Below the pieces are notes generated by a model, which was given only the letters and a program-made list of their open reading frames with translations, made no database searches and had not been told where the DNA came from. A program made the translations under genes and the position numbers. Positions 17,534-26,454 of a stretch of DNA of 64,000 nt are shown one piece after another. Each line of letters opens with the position of its first letter. Positions within the stretch are counted from its first letter, which is position 1. The stretch is from Pseudomonas viciae (lineage in GTDB: Bacteria > Pseudomonadota > Gammaproteobacteria > Pseudomonadales > Pseudomonadaceae). Location: contig NZ_CP035088.1 in the NCBI RefSeq assembly GCF_004786035.1, forward strand, positions 3,012,001 through 3,076,000, written 5' to 3'.

Positions 17534-18810
17534 CGCTGGTTATTTTCCTCGGGTCGTTGATGGGCAGCATGGCGCTGGGTATACCCATTGCGTTTGCCTT
17601 GCTGGTGGTCAGCGTGGCGCTGATGTTTTATCTGGATCTGTTTGACGCACAAATCATCGCCCAGAACCTGCTCAACGGCGCCGACAGCTTTCCGCTGATG
17701 GCAGTGCCTTTCTTCATGCTGGCCGGCGAGATCATGAATGTCGGCGGCCTGTCCAAGCGCATCGTCAATATTGCCATGGCGCTGGTGGGGCACAAGCGCG
17801 GTGGTCTCGGTTACGTGGCTATTATTGCTTCCTGCCTGCTGGCGTCGCTCTCCGGCTCGGCCGTGGCCGATGCAGCGGCCCTGGCGGCGTTGCTGGTGCC
17901 GATGATGGTGCTGGCTGGGCATAACCGTGGGCGTTCAGCCGGCCTGATCGCCGCCGGTAGCATCATCGCGCCGGTTATTCCGCCGAGCATCGGCTTCATC
18001 GTCTTTGGTGTGGCGTCCGGGGTATCGATATCCAAACTGTTCCTGGCCGGTATCGTGCCAGGGCTGATGCTTGGTGCTTCGCTGGCCGTGGCCTGGTGGT
18101 ACATCTCTCGCAGCGAGAACGTCGAGACGCCGCCCAAGCGTTCCCGCGCCGAAGTGCTGCGCACGTTGCTCGACGGCAGTTGGGCCATGGGCCTGCCCTT
18201 GATCATCGTCCTGGGCCTTAAATTCGGGATCTTCACTCCCACCGAAGCCGCAGTGGTCGCAGCGGTCTATTCGCTGTTCGTTTCCTTGGTGATCTACCGG
18301 GAAATGAAAGTCAGCCAGTTGTACGAAGTGATCCTGTCCGCAGCCAAGACCACCTCGGTGGTGATGCTGCTGGTGGCGGCGGCCATGGTTTCATCGTGGC
18401 TGGTGACCATCGCGGATCTGCCGGGCCAGTTGGCGGAACTGCTGCAGCCCTTCATGGACAACCAGACCCTTTTGCTGCTGGTGATGATGGTGCTGATCAT
18501 CCTGGTAGGGACGGTGATGGACATGACCCCGACCATTCTCATCCTCACCCCGGTGCTGATGCCTGCGGTCATTCAGGCGGGGATCGACCCGGTGTACTTC
18601 GGCGTGCTGTTTCTGATCAATACGGCCATTGGCCTGATCACGCCGCCCGTGGGTACGGTGCTCAATGTGGTGTGTGGGGTGGCGAAACTGGACTTCGAGG
18701 AAATCGTCCGCGGCGTGTGGCCGTTCATGTTCGCGCAGTTTGTGGTGCTACTCCTGCTGGTGGTGTTCCCTCAGCTGGTCCTGGGACCGTTGAAATTCTT
18801 CACTGGCTGA
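17530..18810 (+). CDS. TRAP transporter large permease subunit, DctM family
   Basis: A 426-residue protein with about 12 transmembrane segments of the ion-transporter superfamily. Typical DctM blocks are DSFPLMAVPFFMLAGEIMN, LSGSAVADAAALAALLVPMM, IAPVIPPSIGFIVFG and GTVMDMTPTILILTPVLMP. It forms the transport channel with the preceding DctQ subunit, and its start overlaps that gene's stop. The dctP gene follows 54 bases later. Confidence 0.95.
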   Translation: MTLVIFLGSLMGSMALGIPIAFALLVVSVALMFYLDLFDAQIIAQNLLNGADSFPLMAVPFFMLAGEIMNVGGLSKRIVNIAMALVGHKRGGLGYVAIIASCLLASLSGSAVADAAALAALLVPMMVLAGHNRGRSAGLIAAGSIIAPVIPPSIGFIVFGVASGVSISKLFLAGIVPGLMLGASLAVAWWYISRSENVETPPKRSRAEVLRTLLDGSWAMGLPLIIVLGLKFGIFTPTEAAVVAAVYSLFVSLVIYREMKVSQLYEVILSAAKTTSVVMLLVAAAMVSSWLVTIADLPGQLAELLQPFMDNQTLLLLVMMVLIILVGTVMDMTPTILILTPVLMPAVIQAGIDPVYFGVLFLINTAIGLITPPVGTVLNVVCGVAKLDFEEIVRGVWPFMFAQFVVLLLLVVFPQLVLGPLKFFTG

Positions 18811-18864
18811 TGCCGGTGCAAGCCGTAGTAGCTCGATTAAAAACAATAATGACCGGAGAGTGAC

Positions 18865-19884
18865 ATGCGAAAACTGATGAAAACCCTGTTGGCCGGGGCC
18901 TGTGCAACCGGGTTGCTGCTGGGCAGCGTGGCCAGCCACGCCGAGGAGATCCGCGAGCGTACCCTGCGATTCGCGTTCCAGAACGTCAAGGAGCATCCAC
19001 AAGGGCAGGGCGCGCAGAAGTTCGCCGACCTGCTCAGCGAGAAGAGCGGCGGCAAGATCAAAGTCCGCCTGTTCCCCGGCGGTACCTTGGGCGGCGATGT
19101 GCAAACAGTGTCGGCCCTGCAAGGCGGCACGCTGGACATCACCGTGCTCAACTCCGGCATCCTGGCGGCCCAGGCACCGGATTATGCAATGCTCGACTTC
19201 CCCTTCCTGTTCAATAACGCTGAAGAAGCCCATGCGGTGATCGACGGGCCGGTCGGCCAGAAACTGGCGGCGCAGTTGGACAGCAAAGGTCTGGTGGGCC
19301 TGGGCTACTGGGACCTGGGTTTCCGCAACCTGACCAACAGTAAACATCCAGTGACCAAACTTGAAGACATGCAGGGCTTGAAAGTTCGCGTCATCCAGTC
19401 GCCGATCTACCTGGAAACCTTCACTGCCCTGGGCGCGAACCCTGTGCCGATGGCGTTTCCCGAGGTCTACACCGGCCTTGAGCAGCACACCATCGACGGC
19501 CAGGAAAACCCTTTCACGGTGATCGAAGGCAACAAGTTCTACGAGGTGCAGAAGTACCTTTCAGTGACCGGCCACATTTTCAATCCGCAGTCGTTGATCA
19601 TCAGCCAGAAAACCTGGAATCGCCTCAACGACGATGAGAAGGCGATGATTCGCCAGGCCGCTGCCGAGGCGCAAAAATTCCAGCGCGAAGTCACTGCGGC
19701 GAGCATGGACAAGGCGAAAGCTACGCTGGCCGGCGCGATGACCGTCAACGAAATCACCCCGGCGGAGAAAGATCGCTTCCGTGAGCGCGTGCAACCGGTG
19801 ATCGACAAGTTCGCCAAATCCCTGGATGGCGACCTGGTGAAGATGATGTACGCCGAAATCGCCAAGGTGCGGGCGGCGCAGTGA
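18865..19884 (+). CDS. TRAP transporter periplasmic solute receptor, DctP family
   Basis: A 339-residue periplasmic binding protein with a signal peptide cleaved after VASHA. Family features include FPGGTLGGDVQTVSALQGGTLDIT, the Arg-bearing GLKVRVIQSPIYLETFTALGANP (the Arg usually pairs with the ligand carboxylate) and EVYTGLEQHTIDGQENP. CGGAGAG precedes the ATG. The ligand should be a carboxylic or sugar acid, but no catabolic gene flanks the operon, so no substrate can be named. Confidence 0.92.
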   Translation: MRKLMKTLLAGACATGLLLGSVASHAEEIRERTLRFAFQNVKEHPQGQGAQKFADLLSEKSGGKIKVRLFPGGTLGGDVQTVSALQGGTLDITVLNSGILAAQAPDYAMLDFPFLFNNAEEAHAVIDGPVGQKLAAQLDSKGLVGLGYWDLGFRNLTNSKHPVTKLEDMQGLKVRVIQSPIYLETFTALGANPVPMAFPEVYTGLEQHTIDGQENPFTVIEGNKFYEVQKYLSVTGHIFNPQSLIISQKTWNRLNDDEKAMIRQAAAEAQKFQREVTAASMDKAKATLAGAMTVNEITPAEKDRFRERVQPVIDKFAKSLDGDLVKMMYAEIAKVRAAQ

Positions 19885-19940
19885 GTTGAAGTGTCGTTAG
19901 CCAAGGCCTGACGCTGAATCAGACCTCAAACAGTTCAACC

Positions 19941-20032
19941 CTGTGGGAGCGAGCTTGCTCGCGAAAGCGGTGGATCAGCTTGCAGTGATGTTGGATGTCC
20001 CGACGCCTTCGCGAGCAAGCCCGCTCCCACAG
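19941..20032. repeat. REPIN (paired inverted REP sequences)
   Basis: CTGTGGGAGCGAGCTTGCTCGCGAA at the left is mirrored by TTCGCGAGCAAGCCCGCTCCCACAG at the right, around a short variable core. It lies between the convergent dctP and pheC-like genes and may act as a shared transcript end. Confidence 0.88.
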
Positions 20033-20048
20033 GATTATTGTCAGTCTG

Positions 20049-20840
20049 TTACTGAGCGCCCGGGACCGCCAACCACTGCCCAATGACCTTCTGATAACTG
20101 CCATTCGCCTTGCTCAGGTGCAGCCACTGATCGACGTACATTTTCCACGTGGTGTCGTCCCGTGGCAGCAGGTAGGCCTTCTCGCCATATTGCAGGTAGT
20201 GGGTCGGGTTGACGGCGCACAGGCCGGGTTTGAGTTTTTGCTGATACAGCGCTTCTGATGCGTCGGTAATCATCACGTCGGCTTTCTTGTCCAGCAGCTC
20301 CTGGAAGATGGTCACGTTGTCGTGAAAGTTGAGCTGCCCTTTGGGCAGGAAGGCCCGGACGAATGCTTCGTTGGTGCCGCCGGCCGGCTCTACCAGGCGC
20401 ACCGAAGGTTGGTTGATCTGTTCGATGGTCTGGTAGCGCGCCTGGTCTTCGCAACGTACCAGCGGGATCTTGCCATCCACGTCCAGGGTGGTGCTGAAGT
20501 AGGCTTTCTTCTGGCGCTCCAGGGTCACTGAAATGCCGCCCATGCCGATGTCGCATTTTTCCGCCAGTAGGTCCGGCATCAGGGTTTTCCAGGTGGTCTG
20601 CACCCATTGCACCTTGACCCCCAGGCTGGTGGCCAGCGAGCGCGCCATGTCGATGTCAATGCCTTCGTATTCGCCGGTTTCAGCTTTATAGGTATAGGGC
20701 TTGTAGTCGCCAGTAGTGCAGACCTTCAGTTCGCCGCGTTGCAGCACTTGGTCCAGATGCGAGGGCGCAGGTTGCGCCAGGGCGCTGCCGCAGAACGCCA
20801 GCAGGCCACAGATCGTCATCGTGCTTGTTATGGTTTTCAT
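20049..20840 (-). CDS. Periplasmic PheC-like cyclohexadienyl dehydratase / family 3 solute-binding protein
   Basis: A 263-residue secreted protein (signal MKTITSTMTICGLLAFCGSALA) with the two-lobe fold of polar amino-acid binding proteins. TTGDYKPYTYKAETGEYEGIDIDMA, DIGMGGISVTLERQKKAYFS, PAGGTNEAFV and DNVTIFQELLDKKADVMITDASEA closely follow Pseudomonas PheC, the periplasmic enzyme that dehydrates prephenate/arogenate. The GGTNE motif carrying the catalytic glutamate is kept. No ABC permease or ATPase flanks it, favouring an enzyme or orphan receptor. The start was chosen for the signal peptide; its ribosome binding site is weak. Confidence 0.7.
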   Translation of the reverse strand: MKTITSTMTICGLLAFCGSALAQPAPSHLDQVLQRGELKVCTTGDYKPYTYKAETGEYEGIDIDMARSLATSLGVKVQWVQTTWKTLMPDLLAEKCDIGMGGISVTLERQKKAYFSTTLDVDGKIPLVRCEDQARYQTIEQINQPSVRLVEPAGGTNEAFVRAFLPKGQLNFHDNVTIFQELLDKKADVMITDASEALYQQKLKPGLCAVNPTHYLQYGEKAYLLPRDDTTWKMYVDQWLHLSKANGSYQKVIGQWLAVPGAQ

Positions 20841-21022
20841 GGAAGGGACGTCTCGCAAGGGAAGGGGACAAGACGGGCCAGTGTAGTAAAAGTGTTTGCG
20901 GGCTGTCACGGGCGTCGTGGAACTCGCCGCCACGAGCGAGTTGCTCAAACTTCACAGGTTTCCTTCCCTCAGCTCTGTCATCATGGCCAATTGCACACCT
21001 TGATCGGCGAGAGCCAGTTCCA

Positions 21023-22213
21023 ATGGACGGATCAGTCGTCAGAATTACACTTATGTTGATGGTCCCGGGGATCCTGTCGGTCTTTGGGGGCGCATTCGTC
21101 TGCGCGTGGCTTATTGACAAAAAACGCGACTATCTGCTGCTCCTGGCCGGCGGTTGTGGCCTGTTCACGTGTGGTGCGCTCTCTCAGATTTTCGGCTTTC
21201 CGCCCGGGATCGGGCCCAATGCCGTTGTGTCCGGTGCACTATATACCTCGGCGGTCCTGGCGGTGGCCGAAGGCATTTTGCTGCGCTCGCGCAAACGCTT
21301 CGGTTGGCGGCTGGACGTCGCTGTGGTGTGCCTCATTACGCTGGCGTTGGCCTGGTTCTTTTATATTGATCGAAGCCTCCTTGCGCGCATCTACATCCAG
21401 AACTTCGGTTATGGTGCGATTTTGCTGGTGGCTGCGCTCAAGCTCAGACTGCTGGTGCGCGGCCGACTCGTCGACAAGGCGCTGTTTTGGGTGTTGCTGA
21501 TCTTCGCCTTGCATTTCTTTCCGCGGACCTTGTTGACCGCTGGGCTTTCGACCCCTGTCGACAGGGTTACTTTCGCCAACTCGGTGTTCTGGCAGGCCCT
21601 CCAATTGTCCCTGGCTGTGCTCGGCGTTGCGTTGGCCTTTGCGATTCTTGCCGCCGCCATTGCCGATGTGATCGATGACTTGCGGCGCGAGCGCGATTTC
21701 GACCCGTTGACCGGTGTCTTGAACCGGCGCGGCTTCGAGGACCAGGTGTCGTTGCTACTGATGAAGAGCCCGCGTGGCACGACGTCGCTTGCACTGTGCG
21801 ACATCGACAATTTCAAGAGCATCAACGACACCCACGGTCATGACGTGGGCGATAACGTCCTGCGCGAGGTTGGACAACTTCTGCGTGCCTCGGCACGCAA
21901 ACGCGACATCGTCGGTCGGCTCGGCGGCGAGGAGTTCGCCGTGCTCCTGCCGGACACCGATGCCCGGGAAGCCCATGAGTGCGCGGAGCGCTTGAGAATG
22001 GCCATCGAGCACGGTGGTTGCGCCACACTGGATGCTGTCGGGCCGGTCACCGCGAGCTTTGGTGTCGGCAGCCTAGGCCCCAAGGAAACCTGGCAGAGCC
22101 TGTACAAACGCGTTGATAGCTTGCTTTACCAGGCGAAGCGAGCCGGGCGTAACCAGACGGTGGCGGATGAGTTGTCACATCGGTTCGACAGGCAGGCTGA
22201 GGTTGAGTCCTGA
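21023..22213 (+). CDS. Membrane-bound diguanylate cyclase (GGDEF family)
   Basis: A 396-residue protein. About six to seven membrane helices (residues 7-215) precede a GGDEF domain beginning DPLTGVLNRRGFEDQ (227-241). The catalytic motif is GGEEF at 301-305, and the product-inhibition I-site RKRD sits at 292-295, the canonical five residues upstream, so it should be an active, feedback-inhibited c-di-GMP synthase. The membrane sensor is of unrecognised type. It lies about 5 kb from the EPS operon with c-di-GMP-binding motifs. The start follows GAGAG about 11 bases upstream. Confidence 0.9.
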   Translation: MDGSVVRITLMLMVPGILSVFGGAFVCAWLIDKKRDYLLLLAGGCGLFTCGALSQIFGFPPGIGPNAVVSGALYTSAVLAVAEGILLRSRKRFGWRLDVAVVCLITLALAWFFYIDRSLLARIYIQNFGYGAILLVAALKLRLLVRGRLVDKALFWVLLIFALHFFPRTLLTAGLSTPVDRVTFANSVFWQALQLSLAVLGVALAFAILAAAIADVIDDLRRERDFDPLTGVLNRRGFEDQVSLLLMKSPRGTTSLALCDIDNFKSINDTHGHDVGDNVLREVGQLLRASARKRDIVGRLGGEEFAVLLPDTDAREAHECAERLRMAIEHGGCATLDAVGPVTASFGVGSLGPKETWQSLYKRVDSLLYQAKRAGRNQTVADELSHRFDRQAEVES

Positions 22214-22243
22214 GCAAGCGCCCTGGTCCAAGGACGATGAGGT

Positions 22244-22876
22244 TCAGGGCTGTTCAAGACTGGCCAGATAGGCGCAAAACATATCGGCCATTGCCTGCGC
22301 GTATTTTTCAATCTCCGCAGGCGAGCGAGGCGTTGCTGAAAACTGTTTACCTCCGGCACTGAGCGTCGTGGTGATCAAGTCGGCGGCCAGTGTTCGGTGT
22401 TCCGCCGCTGCCGTGGGCAGCACCTCTTGCATGAAGAGTCCCATCGCCTGTTCCGTCGAAGCCCTGGCCTCTTGCGCCTCGGGGGCGTCACGGTAAAGCG
22501 GCGCGGCGTCGCTGAGTGCGACACGGATCAGCGCCTCATCGCATTCCGATTGGATAAACGCCTGCACAAGTGTACGCAGCCGTTCGAAGGGTAATTTGCC
22601 GTTGTCCTGAAGGATATTGCGCAACATCTCGCACGTCTGGCGCCATTCATCACTTTGCAGTCGGAACAGGATCGCCGCTTTGTTGGGAAAGTACTGATAC
22701 ACCGAACCGACGCTCACCCCGGCCCTCTCAGCCACGCGCGCCATGGTGAAGCGCCGCGCGCCTTGCGTTGCCAAAACCTGAACAGCGGCTTGCAGAACGG
22801 CGGAGACCAGTTCGGTCGAGCGTGCCTGTCGGGGTTGTTTTCTCGAGGAAATCTGTGGGCTTGAGCGCTCGGACAT
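22244..22876 (-). CDS. TetR-family transcriptional repressor
   Basis: A 210-residue regulator. Residues about 15-65 carry the TetR helix-turn-helix (VLATQGARRFTMARVAERAGVSVGSVYQYFPNKAAIL). The rest is a helical ligand-binding domain ending EIEKYAQAMADMFCAYLASLEQP. The start MSERSSPQISSRK was preferred over a longer reading running through the operator region. It is divergent from an MFS exporter, with several AATGCGA half-sites in between, so it probably represses both genes until an inducing compound appears. Confidence 0.9.
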   Translation of the reverse strand: MSERSSPQISSRKQPRQARSTELVSAVLQAAVQVLATQGARRFTMARVAERAGVSVGSVYQYFPNKAAILFRLQSDEWRQTCEMLRNILQDNGKLPFERLRTLVQAFIQSECDEALIRVALSDAAPLYRDAPEAQEARASTEQAMGLFMQEVLPTAAAEHRTLAADLITTTLSAGGKQFSATPRSPAEIEKYAQAMADMFCAYLASLEQP

Positions 22877-22899
22877 GAATGGATGAGCCTTGTAGGGGG

Positions 22900-22959
22900 A
22901 ATGCGAATAGGAAATGCGACGAGGTGTTTGTATTCTGAATGCGACGAATTGATCGCATT
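22900..22959. promoter_or_regulatory. Cluster of four AATGCGA half-sites between tetR and the MFS gene
   Basis: AATGCGA occurs at 22900-22906, 22913-22919 and 22938-22944, and its reverse complement TCGCATT at 22953-22959. The last two form an inverted repeat with an eight-base centre. Their place in the divergent promoter region suggests the TetR operator; recognition is inferred. Confidence 0.6.
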
Positions 22960-22999
22960 TTAGTCGTCCCCCAAACGGCACTCAACGACTTCCTCTGGT

Positions 23000-24250
23000 A
23001 TGACTCTCATGACTCACAAACATACGCATCCTGCTTCTTCGGCGACCTCTGGGGACGCCGGCGCCAATCCGGTGTTGAAGCTACTTCCACTGACCCTGAC
23101 GGTGTTCATCGGCTTCCTGACGATAGGCATGCAACTGCCCGTCTTGCCCCTGCATCTGCACGACACGCTGGGCATGGGCACGCTGGTGATAGGCCTGGTG
23201 GTGGGCGCGCAGTTCGCCGCGGCGCTGTTTTCGCGTTCCTGGGCCGGCAACTTCGCCGATATCCGCGGCACCAAGCGTGCGGTGATTGCCGGCCTGGTGA
23301 CAGCGGCCTGTTCCGGCCTGGTGTACCTGGTTTCCCTGGCGTTTGTCGAGGTGCCGGTGGTTTCAGTCTGGCTGCTGCTCTTGGGCCGAGTCATCCTGGC
23401 CATGGGCGAAAGCCTGATCGTCACCGGCGCGCTGGGCTGGGGCATTGGTTTGGTCGGCCCGCAACATGCGGGCAAGGTCATGGCCTGGAATGGCATCGCC
23501 ATGTACGGCGCCTTTGCCTTGGGGGCGCCGGCGGGCGTGTTTCTGAATGCTGCGTGGGGGTTCATGGGCATTGCCGTGAGCTCGGTATTCATCCCGCTGC
23601 TGGCACTGCTGGTTGTTGCCAATGTCACCGCTGTCGCCCCCACGGCGACCCGGCGCACGCCGTTCTACAAAGTGCTGGGCACTGTATGGACCCCGGGCCT
23701 GGGGCTGGCGTTTTGCAGTGTCGGGTTCGGGGTTGTCACCGCGTTCATCGCTCTGTTGTTCGCCAGCAGGGGCTGGGGCAACTCGTCGCTGGCCTTTACC
23801 GCGTTCGGCCTGGCGTTCATTGGCGCTCGCCTCTTGTTTGGGCATCTTCCGGACAAGCTTGGCGGTGCGCAGGTGGCGTTGGTCTGTGTTGTCATCGAGG
23901 CCGTCGGGCTGCTGCTGATCTGGGGGGCCGACACCGCGCTTGTCGCTTACCTGGGGACTGCATTGACCGGGTTTGGCTATTCGCTCGCCTTCCCGGGGTT
24001 CGGGGTGGAAGCGGTGCGGCGCGCGCCGGCGCAAACTCGCAGCCTCGCCATGGGGGCTTATGTTGCGTTCCTGGATATTTCCCTGGGCCTCACCAGTCCG
24101 CTGGCCGGTGTGTTGGCGAGTGGCTGGGGCATCGAGGCTGTTTACCTTGGCGGTGCTGTGACTGTCGCACTTTCCTTTGGGGTCGCCTTGATGTTGTTGA
24201 TGGGGCGGGCCGATGGGAAGCAGGCCGTACCCGTTCACTATAAATCTTGA
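23000..24250 (+). CDS. MFS transporter (YhhS/arabinose-efflux-like)
   Basis: A 416-residue inner-membrane protein with 12 predicted helices. SRSWAGNFADIRGTKRAVI is the helix 2-3 loop, and GESLIVTGALGWGIGLVGPQHAGKVMAWNG with the GFGYSLAFPGFGVEAVRR segment is typical of the YfcJ/YhhS group of drug/sugar exporters. Control by the adjacent TetR regulator suggests efflux of a small toxic compound. A second in-frame ATG nine bases downstream is possible; neither start has a strong ribosome binding site. Confidence 0.85.
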   Translation: MTLMTHKHTHPASSATSGDAGANPVLKLLPLTLTVFIGFLTIGMQLPVLPLHLHDTLGMGTLVIGLVVGAQFAAALFSRSWAGNFADIRGTKRAVIAGLVTAACSGLVYLVSLAFVEVPVVSVWLLLLGRVILAMGESLIVTGALGWGIGLVGPQHAGKVMAWNGIAMYGAFALGAPAGVFLNAAWGFMGIAVSSVFIPLLALLVVANVTAVAPTATRRTPFYKVLGTVWTPGLGLAFCSVGFGVVTAFIALLFASRGWGNSSLAFTAFGLAFIGARLLFGHLPDKLGGAQVALVCVVIEAVGLLLIWGADTALVAYLGTALTGFGYSLAFPGFGVEAVRRAPAQTRSLAMGAYVAFLDISLGLTSPLAGVLASGWGIEAVYLGGAVTVALSFGVALMLLMGRADGKQAVPVHYKS

Positions 24251-24319
24251 GCCATCCATGGGGCACAGCGGTTCGCGATCTACGGTGGTTGATCGGAACT
24301 CCCGGCGCAGGGGGGCTCG

Positions 24320-25192
24320 TCAGCTGCCCTGGGCCTGCTCGGCCATCAGCTGTACAAGCAGGCGCACTGGCTCGGTCAGGCTTTGCGGAGCGCGGTGGAC
24401 GAGGCCGATGTCGCGATGGAAGGTATGTGAGCCCAGGTCCAGGACCCGCACCCCGGCAGGCCAGTCGTGATGGGCGGCGGTCTGGGGAACCAACGCGATG
24501 CCGACGCCTCTTTCCACCAGTTTGATGATCGCGTCCAGTTCGTCCAACTCGCAGACCTCCCGCAGGGGGATGTGCATCTGGCGCAGGAAGCGGTCCACCT
24601 GCCGGCCACCAAAGGATGAGCGGTCATAACGGATGAACGGCTGACTGGCGAGCAATCCGGCCCAGTCATCCCCCGGCACATCGCGGGGTACGATCAGGCG
24701 GTAGGGTTCCTGGATCAGGGTGGTCCAGCGCAGATCGCTCTGCAATGAGAAAGGTGGGCGAATGATGGCTGCGAGGTCGATTTCGCCGACGTCCACCAAG
24801 TTGATCAGCTCGATCGACAGACCGGGAATCACCCGCGTCCGGCAGTGTGGGCACTGGCGGTGGAACTGTGCCAAGGCGTCCGGCAGAAATGAACGCTGGA
24901 CTGACGCGATGGCGCCGATGTTCATCAATACGCTGGCCGGTGTGCCGACGCTGGAGGAGCCCAGGTTGTCGTATTGGCGAAGCAGCTCCTGGGCTTGCAG
25001 CAGGATCTGATGGCCCCTGCGGTTCAGGTGGGCCGAGCGTCCCTTGCGATCGAAGATCTCGAAACCAAGTTCGGCCTCCAGGCGTTGCATCTGGGCGCTC
25101 ACGGCTGCCTGGGTGAGGCCGATGCGGTGGCCGGCGGCGGCGAAAGTGCCTTCGCGGGCGACGGCGATGAGGGTTTTCAGTTCTTTGATCAT
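24320..25192 (-). CDS. LysR-family transcriptional regulator
   Basis: A 290-residue regulator. The N-terminal winged helix-turn-helix (KTLIAVAREGTFAAAGHRIGLTQAAVSAQMQRLEAELGFEIFDRKGR, residues 6-52) is followed by a substrate-binding-like effector domain (about 90-285). It is divergent from a small VOC-domain gene, with an AT-rich intergenic segment suited to a LysR operator, and probably controls that gene. The effector cannot be named. Confidence 0.9.
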   Translation of the reverse strand: MIKELKTLIAVAREGTFAAAGHRIGLTQAAVSAQMQRLEAELGFEIFDRKGRSAHLNRRGHQILLQAQELLRQYDNLGSSSVGTPASVLMNIGAIASVQRSFLPDALAQFHRQCPHCRTRVIPGLSIELINLVDVGEIDLAAIIRPPFSLQSDLRWTTLIQEPYRLIVPRDVPGDDWAGLLASQPFIRYDRSSFGGRQVDRFLRQMHIPLREVCELDELDAIIKLVERGVGIALVPQTAAHHDWPAGVRVLDLGSHTFHRDIGLVHRAPQSLTEPVRLLVQLMAEQAQGS

Positions 25193-25293
25193 TCACAAAG
25201 AATAATTGTGTTTCTGACTAATTTATATTGATTTTATTATTTCAAGTGCGGCGCTAGGCTTGTTTCTCTCTTGCGAAAACGACCGGTGTCCTG

Positions 25294-25719
25294 ATGAGTC
25301 TTTCTCCCTTTCATTTGGCTATTCCCGTTTACGATCTTGCGGCAGCCCGTACTTTTTACGCGGATGTGTTCGGACTGCCAGAAGGTCGTTCCAGTGCGCA
25401 ATGGGTCGATTTCAACTTCTACGGTCATCAGTTGGTGATCCATGAACACCCGAAGACGGCGTCCCAGGAAAGCGTCCACAGCAACCCGGTCGATGGCCAC
25501 GACGTTCCGGTTCCGCACTTTGGTGTGGTATTGGGTTGGGCAGAGTGGGAAGCACTGGCCGAGCGCTTGAAGTCCTTTGGTACTGAGTTTGTGATCGAGC
25601 CTTATATCCGCTTCCAGGGGCAGGTGGGCGAGCAGGCGACGATGTTTTTGTTCGACCCTTGTGGCAACGCGCTGGAGTTCAAGGCGTTCAAGGATATGAG
25701 CCAGTTGTTTGCGAAGTAA
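25294..25719 (+). CDS. VOC-family (glyoxalase/dioxygenase fold) protein
   Basis: A 141-residue protein beginning [25 protein letters not shown], a vicinal-oxygen-chelate beta-alpha-beta module. Likely metal-ligand positions are His7, His in [11 protein letters not shown], and Glu in FFDP-like [15 protein letters not shown] near residue 130. Close relatives are annotated as glyoxalase or ring-cleavage dioxygenase without proven function. It is probably controlled by the divergent LysR gene. Confidence 0.85.
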   Translation: MSLSPFHLAIPVYDLAAARTFYADVFGLPEGRSSAQWVDFNFYGHQLVIHEHPKTASQESVHSNPVDGHDVPVPHFGVVLGWAEWEALAERLKSFGTEFVIEPYIRFQGQVGEQATMFLFDPCGNALEFKAFKDMSQLFAK

Positions 25720-25790
25720 CGCATACGATCTGCTGAACACTGAGCCTTGTGGTGAGGGGATAAATCGTCTCGCCACAGCGGGTTTCTCTA

Positions 25791-26423
25791 TCAGCGCGAA
25801 ATGATCCCGTGATCGATCGCGTATTTCACCAGCGCCGCGGGTTTGTCGATGTTGAGCTTGCGGCGAATGCTCAGGCGGTGGGTTTCTACTGTCCGTACGC
25901 TGATGTCCAGTTCCCGGGCCATTTCCTTGTTGTTCAGCCCCTGGACCATTTTGGACAGCACCTGGCTCTCCCGCGGCGTCAGCTCATTATCGGTGTTTTG
26001 GTCTGTGGCGAGCCGTTGGGCAATCTCGGCGCTGTAGAAGGTGCCGCCGCTGATGATGGCTTCGATGGCCGCGATGATCTCCCGCGACGGCGCGTTCTTG
26101 AGCACGTAGCCGCTGGCGCCGGCTCGCACGGATTCGCTGACGTACTCATAATTGTCGTACATGCTGAGGATGAGGATCTTGAGGCTGGGGTATTGCTTGC
26201 CCAGCAAACGGGTCAGTTCCAGCCCGTTCATGTCCTTGAGGCTGATGTCCATCAGCAGCAGGTCCGGTTGGCAGCGACCGACCATCTCGATCGCTTGCGC
26301 GCCGTTCTCGGCTTCGCCCACCACCTCCAGCCGGGGCATCACGGACAGCAGGGCCCTGATGCCGTCGCGGACCAGGGAGTGGTCGTCGACCAGCGCGACG
26401 CGGATTACGGGGGGCAGGTTCAT
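25791..26423 (-). CDS. LuxR/NarL-family response regulator
   Basis: A 210-residue regulator. The receiver domain (about 8-125) has the acidic pair VDDHS, the phosphoacceptor Asp in LLLMDISLKDMNG and Lys in GYVLKNAP. A LuxR helix-turn-helix (LTPRESQVLSKMVQGLNNKEMARELDISVRTVETH) occupies about 148-185. It lies 31 bases after the kinase gene and forms a two-component pair with it. The pair is divergent from cstA, so pyruvate or a related nutrient signal is the likely input and cstA the likely target, by inference. Confidence 0.92.
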   Translation of the reverse strand: MNLPPVIRVALVDDHSLVRDGIRALLSVMPRLEVVGEAENGAQAIEMVGRCQPDLLLMDISLKDMNGLELTRLLGKQYPSLKILILSMYDNYEYVSESVRAGASGYVLKNAPSREIIAAIEAIISGGTFYSAEIAQRLATDQNTDNELTPRESQVLSKMVQGLNNKEMARELDISVRTVETHRLSIRRKLNIDKPAALVKYAIDHGIISR

Positions 26424-26454
26424 TGGCAGGTGCTCTTGTGGGAGTGGGCGCGCA

